The position numbers and the translations under genes were made by a program. The notes under the pieces were generated by a model that made no database searches, was not told the DNA's origin, and saw only the letters and a list, made by a program, of their open reading frames with translations. From Neoarius graeffei (Eukaryota; Chordata; Actinopteri; Siluriformes; Ariidae): 64,000 nucleotides of DNA. Where the stretch lies: the NCBI RefSeq assembly GCF_027579695.1, contig NC_083577.1, positions 69,573,616 through 69,637,615 on the forward strand, given 5' to 3'. How positions within the stretch are numbered: the first letter of the stretch is position 1; each line of letters opens with the position of its first letter. This document shows positions 30,394 to 42,600 of the stretch, piece by piece.

Positions 30394-30774
30394 GGGCGGC
30401 ACGGTGGTGTAGTGGTTAGCGCTGTCGCCTCACAGCAAGAAGGTCCGGGTTCGAGCCCCGTGGCCGGCGAGGGCCTTTCTGTGCGGAGTTTGCATGTTCT
30501 ACCCATGTCCGCGTGGGTTTCCTCCGGGTGCTCCGGTTTCCCCCACAGTCCAAAGACATGCAGGTTAGGTTAACTGGTGACTCTAAATTGACCGTAGGTG
30601 TGAATGTGAGTGTGAATGGTTGTCTGTGTCTATGTGTCAGCCCTGTGATGACCTGGCGACTTGTCCAGGGTGTACCCTGCCTTTCGCCCGTAGTCAGCTG
30701 GGATAGGCTCCAGCTTGCCTGCGACCCTGTAGAACAGGATAAAGCAGCTAGAGATAATGAGATAAGATGAGATG
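30394..30774 (+). mobile_element. tRNA-derived SINE, full length
   Basis: A complete copy flanked by a perfect 12-base repeat, GGCTTCTAAGGA, at 30382-30393 and 30775-30786. It is one of the clearest insertions of the family. Positions 30787-31690 hold nothing recognisable. Confidence 0.93.
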
Positions 30775-31692
30775 GGCTTCTAAGGACAATGTGATAAATA
30801 GCCTACTTACAACACAGATTTATTCTCAAAATCATAGTTCCAAAGGCCTATTTGGATTGGATTAGTTTTACATGGGGTAGTATATTTATTACTGAAGCAT
30901 CTCTGGGATTTTAGTTCTGTCTGAATTAAGTGTTTTGTGGACTGCGTGTGCATGTGTGGAAAGAATACATCATGCTTTATCTTCGATAAAATGACCATAA
31001 CATGAGATAACATGTATCCAGTCCAAAGACATTACGGTAAAGATATTATATCATGCGCTTTTTCTTTAGTAGAAAGATACATTTTTCCTATCATCTCTCG
31101 CCAAAAGCCAAAATGAAACCAAGTATTGTCTAGGTTTGAAACACAGAACGGTCAAATATAAAATAACTCATCAGAGAAGTGACGTGCAGCGCTAATGATT
31201 AAGTGCAACTTGTGTGGCCCATGTGCCCTACAGAACAAGCTTATAAACTTATAATAAACTACACTGATAATTTTGTCAAAAACTGAGGTGTGTGCATGGA
31301 ATTTTCATGCATAGAATCATGACACTCTCATCTCCAGGATTTATACAGAGATCTTATCCCATGTAAACTGATCGCAAATTTTACAAACATCCTCTGACAT
31401 CACATCACTGCTTTCTCCTGTCTGGAAAACAGGAGATTGTTTTTTTCCCCCTTCTTTTTTTAATATAATCAAGGATGTGCAAAGAGACGTTTGTACACAG
31501 ATTTTATAATAAATCCTTCCTTTAGTTATCGTCACAGACTTTTTTTTTTTTATACTCATCAAATACCGTGATGATTATTTTGGAGTCGGCTGTCACACGG
31601 TGAAAAGTTCAAACCGAACACCCCACTCTAACAAGAAGATTCAGAACAAATCATTGTTTCACTATACTTATTTATACTGTAAAAAACGCCTT

Positions 31693-32010
31693 GGGGCGGC
31701 ACAATGGTGAGCACCACCGCCTCATAGCAAGAAGGTTCCAGGTTCAAACCCCATAGCTGACGGGGGCCTTTCTGTGTGGAGTTTGAATGTTCTTCCCATG
31801 TCTGTGCGGGTTTCGTCTGGGTGCTCCAGTTTTCCCCACAGTCCAAAGACATACGGATTGGGTAAAATACCCAGCTATTGGGGTTGTACAAGCCAGTGCA
31901 TACTTAGTCCCAAACCCAGACAGATTGGGGAGGGCTGCGTCAGGAAGGGCATCCAGTGTAAAACCTATGCCAGATCAAATATGCAGGGGGAAAAAAAAAA
32001 AAAATCTGCT
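31693..32010 (+). mobile_element. Variant SINE with different 3' half
   Basis: The head is related (GGGGCGGCACAATGG, degenerate B box GGTTCAAACCCC). After the GTCCAAAGACAT region it switches to CCAGTGCATACTTAGTCCC and GGAAGGGCATCCAGTGTAAA, so it is a sister family. Confidence 0.72.
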
Positions 32011-32202
32011 GTGCCAACCCCTAATGGGAGCAGCCGAAAGAAAAAGACTATTAAAAACACCTTGATCAGCAAGTTTAGCAGTCAGGACATTGACATTATC
32101 CAAACGTTGATGAAAGTTTCCAGCTTCCAACAGCAACATTTTATACAAGTCATGTGTTTCGATCATATCAGCTTTTCTTTGGCTAGTCAGACACAAGGTA
32201 CG

Positions 32203-32340
32203 CCACCACTCTTACCAGAGCAGTTGGGGGTTCAGTGCCTTGCTCAAGGGTACTTCAGCCATTCCTCCTGGTCTAGGGAATCGAACCAGCGACCTTGTGG
32301 TCCCAAAGCTGCTTCTCTAACCATTATGCTTCCCCCAAGT
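32203..32340 (-). mobile_element. Another tRNA-derived SINE fragment
   Basis: On the minus strand GGGGGAAGCATAATGGTTAG (A box) is followed by GGTCGCTGGTTCGATTCCC (B box), then CTTGAGCAAGGCACTGAACC. It is distinct from the main SINE. Confidence 0.65.
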
Positions 32341-32388
32341 CACGTGTATAAGACAGAGCTCTTCTTCACGCTGCTATTTAACTGGATA

Positions 32389-32640
32389 CACTCTCAGAAA
32401 AACAGTATATTACTGTACTTTTAGAGGTACAACAGCTTGTCACTGGTACAGGACCCTCTAAGGTACTTAATTTGTATCCTTTATTACTGCTTGGGAAAAC
32501 GTGGACCTTTTTGGCCCTAAAAAGATACACATAGCAAACTTGAGGTCCAATAACAATCCCAAGGGGTACATTAGTGTAGACTGTACACGACAGAAATGGA
32601 CTCCTACTGTACCCCTATTACAGACAGTGTTTAAAGACAT
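32389..32640. repeat. Short dispersed repeat with GGTACA motifs
   Basis: Repeated GTAC-centred motifs (AGAGGTACAACAG, GGTACAGGACC, AAGATACAC, GGGGTACATTAG) are arranged symmetrically, like a small non-autonomous element. Identity is not certain. Positions 32641-32934 show nothing recognisable. Confidence 0.4.
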
Positions 32641-33383
32641 GACTATGCAACATATTTACCATTTCTGAAGAAGTTTAGGCTCGACACGTTGTTCATTCCA
32701 CTTGACTCAGCAGTTTTAATGGCCTTTGAACAATTTAACCAGAGCACACATGGTCCACAAACCCGGGACTGTTAACAGCAGCTCAGTATCCAGTGCCCGG
32801 CTTGACTTGACTTGAGCTTCTTTTAGGGACGCTCCCACTCGAAGTGATTTAGCGTCCTATAAAAGTGTTGGAACTGCTAGTTCTCATATTGTGACCAAGC
32901 ACACACATTAAATACGAGTTTCTTTTTTCCAAAATTAAATTTTTATTTCTTTTCCAATAATAAACCTATAAATGTCATCATAAAATTCTTTACGTAGCAG
33001 TAAGTTTTTAATATTAATTTCTAATTGTTTATATCTCATTTTTTGAATAATTTTATCATGCAAGTTTGGATATTTGATACAATCTAGAAGCAAGTGTTTG
33101 ACATTTTCTTTTACACCACAAGTTGTACATTGATTGGAGTTTTTTTTTTTAAAGAAATAGTGTATCATGAAGTAGACATTTTCCAACTCTAAGTCTTGTA
33201 ATTATCCTTTGTTTGTTTCTGTCAGAATATGTGGTATGTGTTGTAATATTTGGTTCTAGTTGGTAGAAGAATCTACCAGTTTGAGAGTTATCCCATCTGT
33301 CTTGCCATATTGTAAAAATAACATCTTTGATATGTTTTGTTATATCAGCAGTGGTAAAAGGGTAATGAATGTCAAATATATAT

Positions 33384-34060
33384 GTTATTTACCAGCTGGG
33401 AGGTCCGTATCATGAAATACCGTGACCGAGGTCTTGAAAGTACTGAGCAAGGCCCTCTGGGCTGAGGTATTTCACCATACGGACCGACCTTAAGCTGGTA
33501 AATAATATATTTATTTTTTTATTTACCAAATTTTAACAGAAAACAAGAGCGCCCGAAAGGGAAAACCGAGCCAAGCCACCATTTTGAATCCTCATTCACG
33601 GCTGTAATGCAAATTGCTTCCTCCTCGGTATACAAGTGCACTTCCATGGCAGGAAAAAAAAACATTTTGCCACCTATGCAGTCCCCTATTTATACAAAAT
33701 TGAGTCATTCAGGATTCAGCCAGGTTTTTGCTCAGCGTTAGCAAGTTACAGGTTTTTAGCTTTCTCCTGAAATACTTTCTTTTATTTTGTTTTCCTCAGG
33801 GTAGTAAAACTCGCTTTCGCTGTGAACACTTATCGCTATCCATGCTGTAAAATTAATGCTATTCTCCTGAGAAATACTGGCAAAAATTTATAAGATTTTT
33901 GATAATCTTAAAAACAAATCTTATATTAAAAAAAAGATAAATGTTGACCAAAAAAATGCTACTACGTTTGTTGTTTTGAATGAGCGAGTCGCCAGAGGTC
34001 CGTAACCAGGGTCCGTATCGTAGGATACGGACCTGCTCACCAGCCAATCAGAGCACGGGA
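33384..34060. mobile_element. Dispersed element, copy 1
   Basis: It contains GTTATTTACCAGCTGGGAGG, an inverted AAGCTGGTAAATAA nearby, and ends near GTCCGTATCGTAGGATACGG. A second, very similar copy starts at 63340 and runs off the window. Confidence 0.75.
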
Positions 34061-34116
34061 TTTGATGGAAACCGCATCGCGAAAAAAATAGGTTTTATTT
34101 ACTGATCTTTTGGCCA

Positions 34117-34491
34117 GGCGGCACGGTGGTGTAGTGGTTAACGCTGTCGCCTCACAGCAAAAAGGTCCTGGGTTCGAGCCCCGGGGCCGGCGAGGGCCTT
34201 TCTGTGTGGAGTTTGCATGTTCTCCCCGTGTCCGCGTGGGTTTCCTCCGGGTGCTCCGGTTTCCCCCACAGTCCAAAGACATGCAGGTTAGGTTAACTGG
34301 TGACTCTAAATTGACCGTAGGTGTGAATGTGAGTATGAATGGTTGTCTGTGTCTATGTGTCAGCCCTGTGATGACCTGGCGACTTGTCCAGGGTGTACCC
34401 CGCCTTTCGCCCGTAGTCAGCTGGGATAGGCTCCAGCTTGCCTGTGACCCTGTAGAAGGATAAAGCGGCTAAAGATAATGAGATGAGATGA
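34117..34491 (+). mobile_element. tRNA-derived SINE, full length
   Basis: A complete copy flanked by GATCTTTTGGCCA at 34104-34116 and 34492-34504. It lies inside the RNase H LINE. Confidence 0.93.
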
Positions 34492-34853
34492 GATCTTTTG
34501 GCCAATTTATCAGCCATTTAATTTCCTATAATACCCACATGAGCTGGAATCCAATAAAAAACAACCTCAGCACCCATAAGATTAAACTGATACATAAGAT
34601 ATCGGAAACCTCATAATTCTATATCATTACCTTCCTTTTGAGTTTTCTGAAGGACAGACAAGGAGTCAGAAAATATCACACTGAGGGAGAGATTCATCAA
34701 TGAGAAGTTCCAAAGCCTTTGTAATTGCTAGTAACTCAGCTCTAAAGATAGTACCGTTTGAGATTTTATAATCTTTTTGAATGTTTAGACCTGGAATTAC
34801 AATGCCAGATGCACAATCGAGATCTTTTTTTAAAGAATCATTAAATATGTCAG

Positions 34854-35211
34854 GGCGGCATGGTGGTGTATTGGTTAGCGCTGTCGCCTCACAGCGAGAA
34901 GGTCCGGGTTCGAGCCCCGTGACCAGCGAGGGCCTTTCTGTGCAGAGTTTGCATGTTCTCCCCGTGTCCGCGTGGGTTTCCTCCGGTTTCCCCCACAGTC
35001 CAAAGACATGCAGGTTAGGTTAACTGGTGACTCTAAATTGACCGTAGGTGTGAATGTGAATGGTTGTCTGTGTCTATGTGTCAGCCCTGTGATGACCTGG
35101 CGACTTGTCCAGGGTGTACCCCGCCTTTCGCCCGTAGTCAGCTGGGATAGGCTCCAGCTTGCCTGCAACCCTGTAGAACAGGATAAAACGGCTAGAGATG
35201 ATGAGATGAGA
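34854..35211 (+). mobile_element. tRNA-derived SINE, small deletion
   Basis: The copy is flanked by TTAAATATGTCAG at 34841-34853 and 35212-35224. It lacks GGGTGCTCC in the CCTCCGG region and a GAGTGT hexamer further on. Confidence 0.93.
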
Positions 35212-36054
35212 TTAAATATGTCAGTGTTGATTGTACTGGAGTTGAATGTGTTCTAATACTGATTGTAGCATGGAGCAATTATTATCTTCTTCTTTGGATA
35301 TTTTAGGGACTAAATCTAAGTCAACTTTTGGAGCTTGGGATTCCCGGAATGGAAAAGGATCAACCAAAGGATAACAAGCTGGAACCGGGAGACTGTTAGC
35401 CAAATGTACAACTTTAGAGAAAAAGTGAATATGCCCGGCTTGCATTGCGCATGCGCTGTATAAAGCTGATAGTGGCTTGATCCTAATCAGCTCACTACTC
35501 CATAACTAAGTGCACTACACGTAGTACGGAGTAAATTTCTAGACCCTGCGTCGATGACATTTTGGCATTCATCTAGATGAGCTTATATTTTATTACACTA
35601 AAGCTGCATCTCAAACCGCATACTAAAAAGAGTATGTCCAAAAATAAAAAAGCCAAGACGGTGTACTAATTTGACACTATTTAGTTCAGTCGTTTGCGGT
35701 TTGGGACGCGCCCTTGTGTTGGTGAAAGCAGTTAGCGGGCAGGCTAGCTCATGGCTCTGGATGGAAGATGGCCCTCTAAAGAACGAACAACAAACACTGA
35801 TAAAGCAAATATGGATTGTCACGAAAAGCTATTGAGCAAATAAATACATATATAAAAAGTACTAGTTTCTGGTATCGACAGCTAAGCTAACTAGGTAGCT
35901 ACCAGGCTAAGTGGCTAGGCCTCGTGTTGTTAAGGGAAGCTAGCTACAGTAGCCCAGGCGGGTTTAGCACTAATATTGTTGCTGAAGTTAAAGAGAAGTT
36001 ACAGTGCACACCGACCCGTATAAACTGTCAGACGCTTCACACGCCACTTCTTAC

Positions 36055-36300
36055 CTGAACAGAAGGTCAAGCGGCTTTCCTGTCTACATTTCAGAGCAGT
36101 TATTTGAGACACAAACCGCTCCGACCGTCCGGACAGAAGCGCTTCGGCTTCATTGTAAAAAAAAAAAAAAAAACCCGCGCGAGGTTTTTTTTTTTGGTCT
36201 GCACGAGCTTCTGTCTGTCTCTTAGCAACCACACACTGAACCTGCTGCACAGCGTAAGCGCGCGCGCACACACCGGCACGTGTGTGTAGCTTGGTGTGAA
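36055..36300 (-). promoter_or_regulatory. ttll4: Candidate ttll4 promoter and non-coding first exon
   Basis: On the minus strand CTTCTGTTCAG is followed by GTAAGAAG, a strong donor at 36055/36054. It sits at the edge of a CpG-rich stretch (GCGCGCGC at 36258, CCCGCGCGAGG at 36173). The first coding exon of ttll4 (28799) has an acceptor just upstream of its ATG, so an upstream non-coding exon is required. Linking the two is inference. Positions 35446-36054 hold no other recognisable feature. Confidence 0.4.
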
Positions 36301-36759
36301 ATGAAATAAACCACGAGGAGCTAAAAATACTCTGCTTTGTATAAAAAGACAATAAAATATATAAACTTCACTATCAGGGTATGGTGCATAGTCTAGACAT
36401 CATGTCAAATAGCTTATTTATAAAAGCAAAATACTGTTAAATTCTCAAATCTGACTGGTCACAAGGTGTTGATTCATTTTTAAGAACAGCATCAAGGCAA
36501 ATCACAGGTTTATATTAATACTCTCATACATAAACACTCATTCACAGGGACTTGTATAATGGACGGGCCACATAATCAAAAGCTAATAATAACCTCATTA
36601 AACACATGCTGTTTTATATAGATTATATAGCCTAATACATACATGAACTGTCCCTCTGAGTTACATGTCAATCCTGGGATCGAGGTGCTGACCTCTTCTG
36701 CTCCTCGGACCCGCCTGATCCATCCTGGTGCCCTGTGTCTGGTTGGAGTCTCATCATAT

Positions 36760-37164
36760 GGTCCCACGTGCACGGCTTTCCATGAAAGGGGACAGGGCCT
36801 TTAGTGTCTATGCCCCACGTCTCTGGAATAGTCTACCACAGAAACTGAGATCTGCATCTGTGGTGTCAGTGTTTAAAACCTCTCTCAAAACACACCTGTT
36901 TAGACTTGCCTTCAATGACCTTTGAAATTGTGGGATTCTGGGATGGAGACCCTATTACTGTATGTATTGTTGTATTGCTGTGCTGTTGTTTCTTTCCTGT
37001 CTTGTTTGCTCTGTCTCATCTGTCAGTACTGGTACCTGTATATTTCTGTATATTTTGTATTTATTTTTTTTAATTTATTTTATTCTATTTTATTTTTCTT
37101 ACTATTTTACTGTGAAGCACTTTGGTTTTAAATGTGCTATACAAATAAATTACTTACTTACTTA
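36760..37164 (+). mobile_element. L2-like LINE 3' end in unit A
   Basis: It encodes RAFSVYAPRLWNSLPQKLR and FKTSLKTHLFRLAF, the standard C-terminus of L2/CR1-type fish LINEs, then a UTR ending CTATACAAATAAATTACTTA with a TTAC tail. It is flanked by 128-base direct repeats (36632-36759 and 37165-37292). Confidence 0.85.
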
Positions 37165-37760
37165 CTAATACATACATGAACTGTCCCTCTGAGTTACATG
37201 TCAATCCTGAGATCGAGGTGCTGACCTCTTCTGCTCCTCGGACCCGCCTGATCCATCCTGGTGCCCTGTGTCTGGTTGGAGTCTCATCATATCGCTCCTG
37301 TAGAGGACGGCCCCATGAGGACAGTCGAAAGTCGCACTTGGAAGATGCTCTGGACGCTTACAGTAATGCTTTTATGGCTGAGGATTACAGTTGACTTGCT
37401 AACTTTGGGACTGCGGTTGTCATGAACAGTTTTGCACTCGAGTTTCCATTAATGAAGAGTTTTAACATCAGCGAAACTGACTTCATGTTAAAACTGTTAA
37501 TGTTATAGTCATGTTGTCTGTTGTGGTCCAGGTGAGGATGGGTTCCCTTTTGGGTCTGGTTCCTCTCGAGGTTTCTTCCTCGTGTCGTCTGAGGGAGTTT
37601 TTCCTTGCCACCGTTGCCACGGGCTTGCTCACTGGGGATAGATTAGGGATAAAATTGTCTCATGTCTTGGGTCATTCAGATTCTATAAAGCTGCTTTGGG
37701 ACAATGTCTATTGTTAAAAGCGCGATACAAACAAACTTGACATATATTTTATTGCCCTTT

Positions 37761-37819
<59 letters not shown>
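37761..37819. repeat. GATA microsatellite between units A and B
   Basis: About 14 GATA repeats flanked by inverted arms ATTTTATTGCCCTT and AAGGGCAATAAAAT. Confidence 0.95.
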
Positions 37820-38253
37820 GGGCAATAAAATTGTATAAAAAGACAATAAAATAAATAAACTTCACTATCAGGGTATGGTGCATAGTCTAGACATCATGTC
37901 AAATAGCTTATTTATAAAAGCAAAATACTGTTAAATTCTCAAATCTGACTGGTCACAAGGTGTTGATTCATTTTTAAGAACAGCATCAAGGCAAATCACA
38001 GGTTTATATTAATACTCTCATACATAAACACTCATTCACAGGGACTTGTATAATGGACGGGCCACATAATCAAAAGCTAATAATAACCTCATTAAACACA
38101 TGCTGTTTTATATAGATTATATAGCCTAATACATACATGAACTGTCCCTCTGAGTTACATGTCAATCCTGGGATCGAGGTGCTGACCTCTTCTGCTCCTC
38201 GGACCCGCCTGATCCATCCTGGTGCCCTGTGTCTGGTTGGAGTCTCATCATAT

Positions 38254-38658
38254 GGTCCCACGTGCACGGCTTTCCATGAAAGGGGACAGGGCCTTTAGTG
38301 TCTATGCCCCACGTCTCTGGAATAGTCTACCACAGAAACTGAGATCTGCATCTGTGGTGTCAGTGTTTAAAACCTCTCTCAAAACACACCTGTTTAGACT
38401 TGCCTTCAATGACCTTTGAAATTGTGGGATTCTGGGATGGAGACCCTATTACTGTATGTATTGTTGTATTGCTGTGCTGTTGTTTCTTTCCTGTCTTGTT
38501 TGCTCTGTCTCATCTGTCAGTACTGGTACCTGTATATTTCTGTATATTTTGTATTTATTTTTTTTAATTTATTTTATTCTATTTTATTTTTCTTACTATT
38601 TTACTGTGAAGCACTTTGGTTTTAAATGTGCTATACAAATAAATTACTTACTTACTTA
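38254..38658 (+). mobile_element. L2-like LINE 3' end in unit B
   Basis: The same insertion as in unit A, with the same 128-base flanking repeats at 38126 and 38659. It was copied with the unit, not independently inserted. Confidence 0.85.
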
Positions 38659-39254
38659 CTAATACATACATGAACTGTCCCTCTGAGTTACATGTCAATC
38701 CTGAGATCGAGGTGCTGACCTCTTCTGCTCCTCGGACCCGCCTGATCCATCCTGGTGCCCTGTGTCTGGTTGGAGTCTCATCATATCGCTCCTGTAGAGG
38801 ACGGCCCCATGAGGACAGTCGAAAGTCGCACTTGGAAGATGCTCTGGACGCTTACAGTAATGCTTTTATGGCTGAGGATTACAGTTGACTTGCTAACTTT
38901 GGGACTGCGGTTGTCATGAACAGTTTTGCACTCGAGTTTCCATTAATGAAGAGTTTTAACATCAGCGAAACTGACTTCATGTTAAAACTGTTAATGTTAT
39001 AGTCATGTTGTCTGTTGTGGTCCAGGTGAGGATGGGTTCCCTTTTGGGTCTGGTTCCTCTCGAGGTTTCTTCCTCGTGTCGTCTGAGGGAGTTTTTCCTT
39101 GCCACCGTTGCCACGGGCTTGCTCACTGGGGATAGATTAGGGATAAAATTGTCTCATGTCTTGGGTCATTCAGATTCTATAAAGCTGCTTTGGGACAATG
39201 TCTATTGTTAAAAGCGCGATACAAACAAACTTGACATATATTTTATTGCCCTTT

Positions 39255-39256
<2 letters not shown>

Positions 39257-39337
<81 letters not shown>

Positions 39338-39338
39338 G
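39257..39338. repeat. GATA microsatellite between units B and C
   Basis: About 20 GATA repeats with the same inverted flanks. It is about 24 bases longer than the A/B tract, which accounts for the longer B unit. Confidence 0.95.
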
Positions 39339-39952
39339 GGCAATAAAATTGTATAAAAAGACAATAAAATAAATAAACTTCACTATCAGGGTATGGTGCA
39401 TAGTCTAGACATCATGTCAAATAGCTTATTTATAAAAGCAAAATACTGTTAAATTCTCAAATCTGACTGGTCAAAAGGTGTTGATTCACTTTTAAGAACA
39501 GCATCAAGGCAAATCACAGGTTTATATTAAGACTCTCATACGTAAACACTCATTCACAGGGACTTGTATAATGGACGGGCCATATAATCAAAAGCTAATA
39601 ATAACCTCATTAAACACATGCTGTTTTATATAGATTATATAGCCTAATACATACATGAACTGTCCCTCTGAGTTACATGTCAATCCTGGGATCGAGGTGC
39701 TGACCTCTTCTGCTCCTCAGACCCGCCTGATCCATCCTGGTGCCCTGTGTCTGGTTGGAGTCTCATCACATCACTCCTGTAGAGGACGGCCCCATGAGGA
39801 CAGTCGAAAGTCGCACTTGGAAGACGCTCTGGACTCTTACAGTAATGCTTTTATGGCTGAGGACTACAGTTGACTTGCTAACTTTGGGACTGCAGTTGTC
39901 ATTAACAGTTTTGCACTCGAGTTTCCATTAATGAAGAGTTTTAACATCAGCG

Positions 39953-40301
39953 ATGACCGACTAGTGGCCTAGTGGTAGCTTGTCCGCCTCTCGATCGGGA
40001 GATCGTGAGTTCTATTCACGGTCGGGTCATACGAAAGACCATCATAAAAATGGTACCTACTGCCATCTGGCAAGGCACGCTGCAATACAGATGTGCATGG
40101 GGAGTTAAACTCTCGTGGTTACCAGAGGACTAGCTCCCCACTGTAACCCTAGCTATGTAATAGGCGAGAGGCCGAGGGCTATGGAAACGGAGATCGGCGC
40201 CGCCCGATGCGCCACATACAGGTTGGGCCTGGTTAGTACTTGAGTGGGAGACTGCCTAGGAATACCAGGTACTGTAAGGTGTGGGAAGGACTACTTTTTA
40301 C
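39953..40301 (+). mobile_element. Composite SINE: tRNA-like head, 5S rRNA-like tail
   Basis: The insertion is flanked by a 13-base repeat, TTTAACATCAGCG (39940-39952 and 40302-40314), and is absent from the other units. The head has a tRNA-like GGCCTAGTGGTAGCTTGTCC and a B-box-like GTGAGTTCTATTCACG. Near its end, 40222-40278 (GGGCCTGGTTAGTACTTG, GGGAGAC, AATACCAGGT) closely follows the 3' half of vertebrate 5S rRNA. It is not a functional tRNA or 5S gene. Confidence 0.85.
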
Positions 40302-40612
40302 TTTAACATCAGCGAAACTGACTTCATGTTAAAACTGTTAATGTTATAGTCATGTTGTCTGTTGTGGTCCAGGTGAGGATTGGTTCCCTTTTGGGTCTGG
40401 TTCCTCTCGAGGTTTCTTCCTCGTGTCGTCTGAGGGAGTTTTTCCTTGCCACCGTTGCCACGGGCTTGCTCACTGCGGATAGATTAGGGATAAAATTGTC
40501 TCATGTCTTGGGTCATTCAGATTCTATAAAGCTGCTTTGGGACAATGTCTATTGTTAAAAGCGCGATACAAACAAACTTGACTTGACATATATTTTATTG
40601 CCCTTTTATTTC

Positions 40613-40613
<1 letters not shown>

Positions 40614-40685
<72 letters not shown>
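40614..40685. repeat. GATA microsatellite between units C and D
   Basis: About 17 GATA repeats with the same right flank. The left flank has an extra TTTC. Confidence 0.95.
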
Positions 40686-40975
40686 GGGCAATAAAATTGT
40701 ATAAAAAGACAATAAAATATATAAACTTCACTATCAGGGTATGGTGCATAGTCTAGACATCATGTCAAATAGCTTATTTATAAAACCAAAATACTGTTAA
40801 ATTCTCAAATCTGACTGGTCACAAGGTGTTGATTCATTTTTAAGAACAGCATCAAGGCAAATCACAGGTTTATATTAATACTCTCATACATAAACACTCA
40901 TTCACAGGGACTTGTATAATGGATGGGCCATATAATCAAAAGCTAATAATAACCTCATTAAACACATGCTGTTTT

Positions 40976-41898
40976 ATATAGATTAGATTAGATTAGATTA
41001 GATTAGATTAGATTAGATTAGATTAGATAACTTTATTGGTACCCAAAGGTAGATTTGGTGTGCAGCCAAGTGATCTCCACTCATACAAAACATTTAAAAT
41101 AAAGGACACACTTAACATACACACATTTGAAATATTACAGAAATGTTTAAAAACAGTAAACATTAGACAGTACCAAAGTAGCGCATCCTAGTGACATAGT
41201 GTCACACTGTGTGCAAAACAAAACAGTGATATACAGCCATGATAGATTGATGAATATGTAATAAAATGAGACTGATAAGATCCTTAAATATATAAACAAA
41301 TTAAAAATTAATTATAAAACAAAACAAACAAAAAATTGTGCTATTACAGCCTATGTTTAGAAGTTATATTATTAATCTGTCTAATAGCAGAGGGGACAAA
41401 ACTTCCTCTGAAACGCTTTGTCTTGCAGACAGGTAGGTTGTATCTGTAACCAGATGGAAGGAGCTGAAATTCCTTATACAGTGGGTGAGAGCTATCTTCC
41501 AAGATGGAACCAGCTATCCTCTGCAACTGTCTGGTGTACAGGGTCTCAGGACCAAGTTGTGGCTCTCCAATCAGCCCGCCAGACCACTTAATTATTTGAA
41601 AAAGGGAATTCTTGTTTTTAAGAGACAGGTTGTTGAACCAGCACGCCAAGCAGAAAGATTAGATAGATTCAATAAAAGCATGATAAAAGAGGGTAAGCAA
41701 GGTTCAATCAATGTGAAAGTAAGACAGTTTCCTCAGACAGTGCAGATGCTGGTTGGCCTTTTTAAAAACAGCTTCACAGTTTACCTCAAATGTGAGCTTG
41801 TTGTCAATAATGGTGCCAAGGTATTTGTACTTGTCTACACTCTCGACTTTCTGACCATTAATTTCTGTGGCCATCTGGATCTGGTTGTGCTTATAGAT
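40976..41898 (-). mobile_element. 5'-truncated LINE in unit D
   Basis: On the minus strand it encodes INGQKVESVDKYKYLGTIID, HCLRKLSYFHID, SGGLIGEPQLG and RFRGSFVPSAIRQIN, the C-terminal part of a fish non-LTR element. The 3' end carries ATAAAGTTATC and a TAATC repeat tail (40976-41027). A frameshift lies between 41650 and 41704. Confidence 0.82.
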
Positions 41899-42484
41899 TA
41901 GATAGCCTAATACATACATGAACTGTCCCTCTGAGTTACATGTCAATCCTGAGATCGAGGTGCTGACCTCTTCTGCTCCTCAGACCTGCCTGATCCATCC
42001 TGGTGCCCTGTGTCTAGTTGGAGTCTCATCACATCGCTCCTGTAGAGGACGGCCCCATGAGGACAGTCGAAAGGCGCACTTGGAGAACGCTCTGGACTCT
42101 TACAATAATGCTTTTATGGCTGAAGACTACAGCTGACTTGCTAACTTTGGGACTGCGGTTGTCATGAACAGTTTTGCACTCGAGTTTCCATTAATGAAGA
42201 GTTTTAACATCAACGAAACATACTTCATGTTAAAACTGTTAATGTTATAGTCATGTTGTCCAGGTGAGGATGGGTTCCCTTTTGGGTCTGGTTCCTCTCG
42301 AGGTTTCTTCCTCGTGTCGTCTGAGGGAGTTTTTCCTTTCCACCGTTGCCACGGGCTTGCTCACTGGGGATAGATTAGGGATAAAATTGTCTCATGTCAT
42401 TCAGATTCTGTAAAGCTGCTTTGGGACAATGTCTACTGTTAAAAGCGTGATACAAACAGACTTGACATATATTTTATTGCCCTT

Positions 42485-42600
<116 letters not shown>

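Larger units (their letters stand above)
32935..35445 (-). mobile_element. LINE remnant with RNase H domain, cut by insertions
   Basis: On the minus strand 34600-34850 encodes DCASGIVIPG, NGTIFRAELLAITKALELL and FSDSLSVLQ, giving the Asp, Glu and Asp of RNase H, then (about 34500-34560) FYWIPAHVGIIGNEMADKLA. At 32935-33186 it ends with CTTCGVKENVKHLLLDCIKY, the terminal Cys-His motif of RNase H LINEs. A frameshift interrupts near 34670. SINEs at 34117 and 34854 and the element at 33384 break it. Confidence 0.8.

Noticed and set aside
34110-34463. 117-residue reading frame (and many similar ones with [18 protein letters not shown])
   Set aside because: The same peptide appears at every SINE copy in both orientations. 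It is a translation of the SINE and not a protein family.
40222-40278. 5S rRNA gene
   Set aside because: Only the 3' half matches, it lies inside a SINE with target repeats, and no pol III terminator follows at the expected place.
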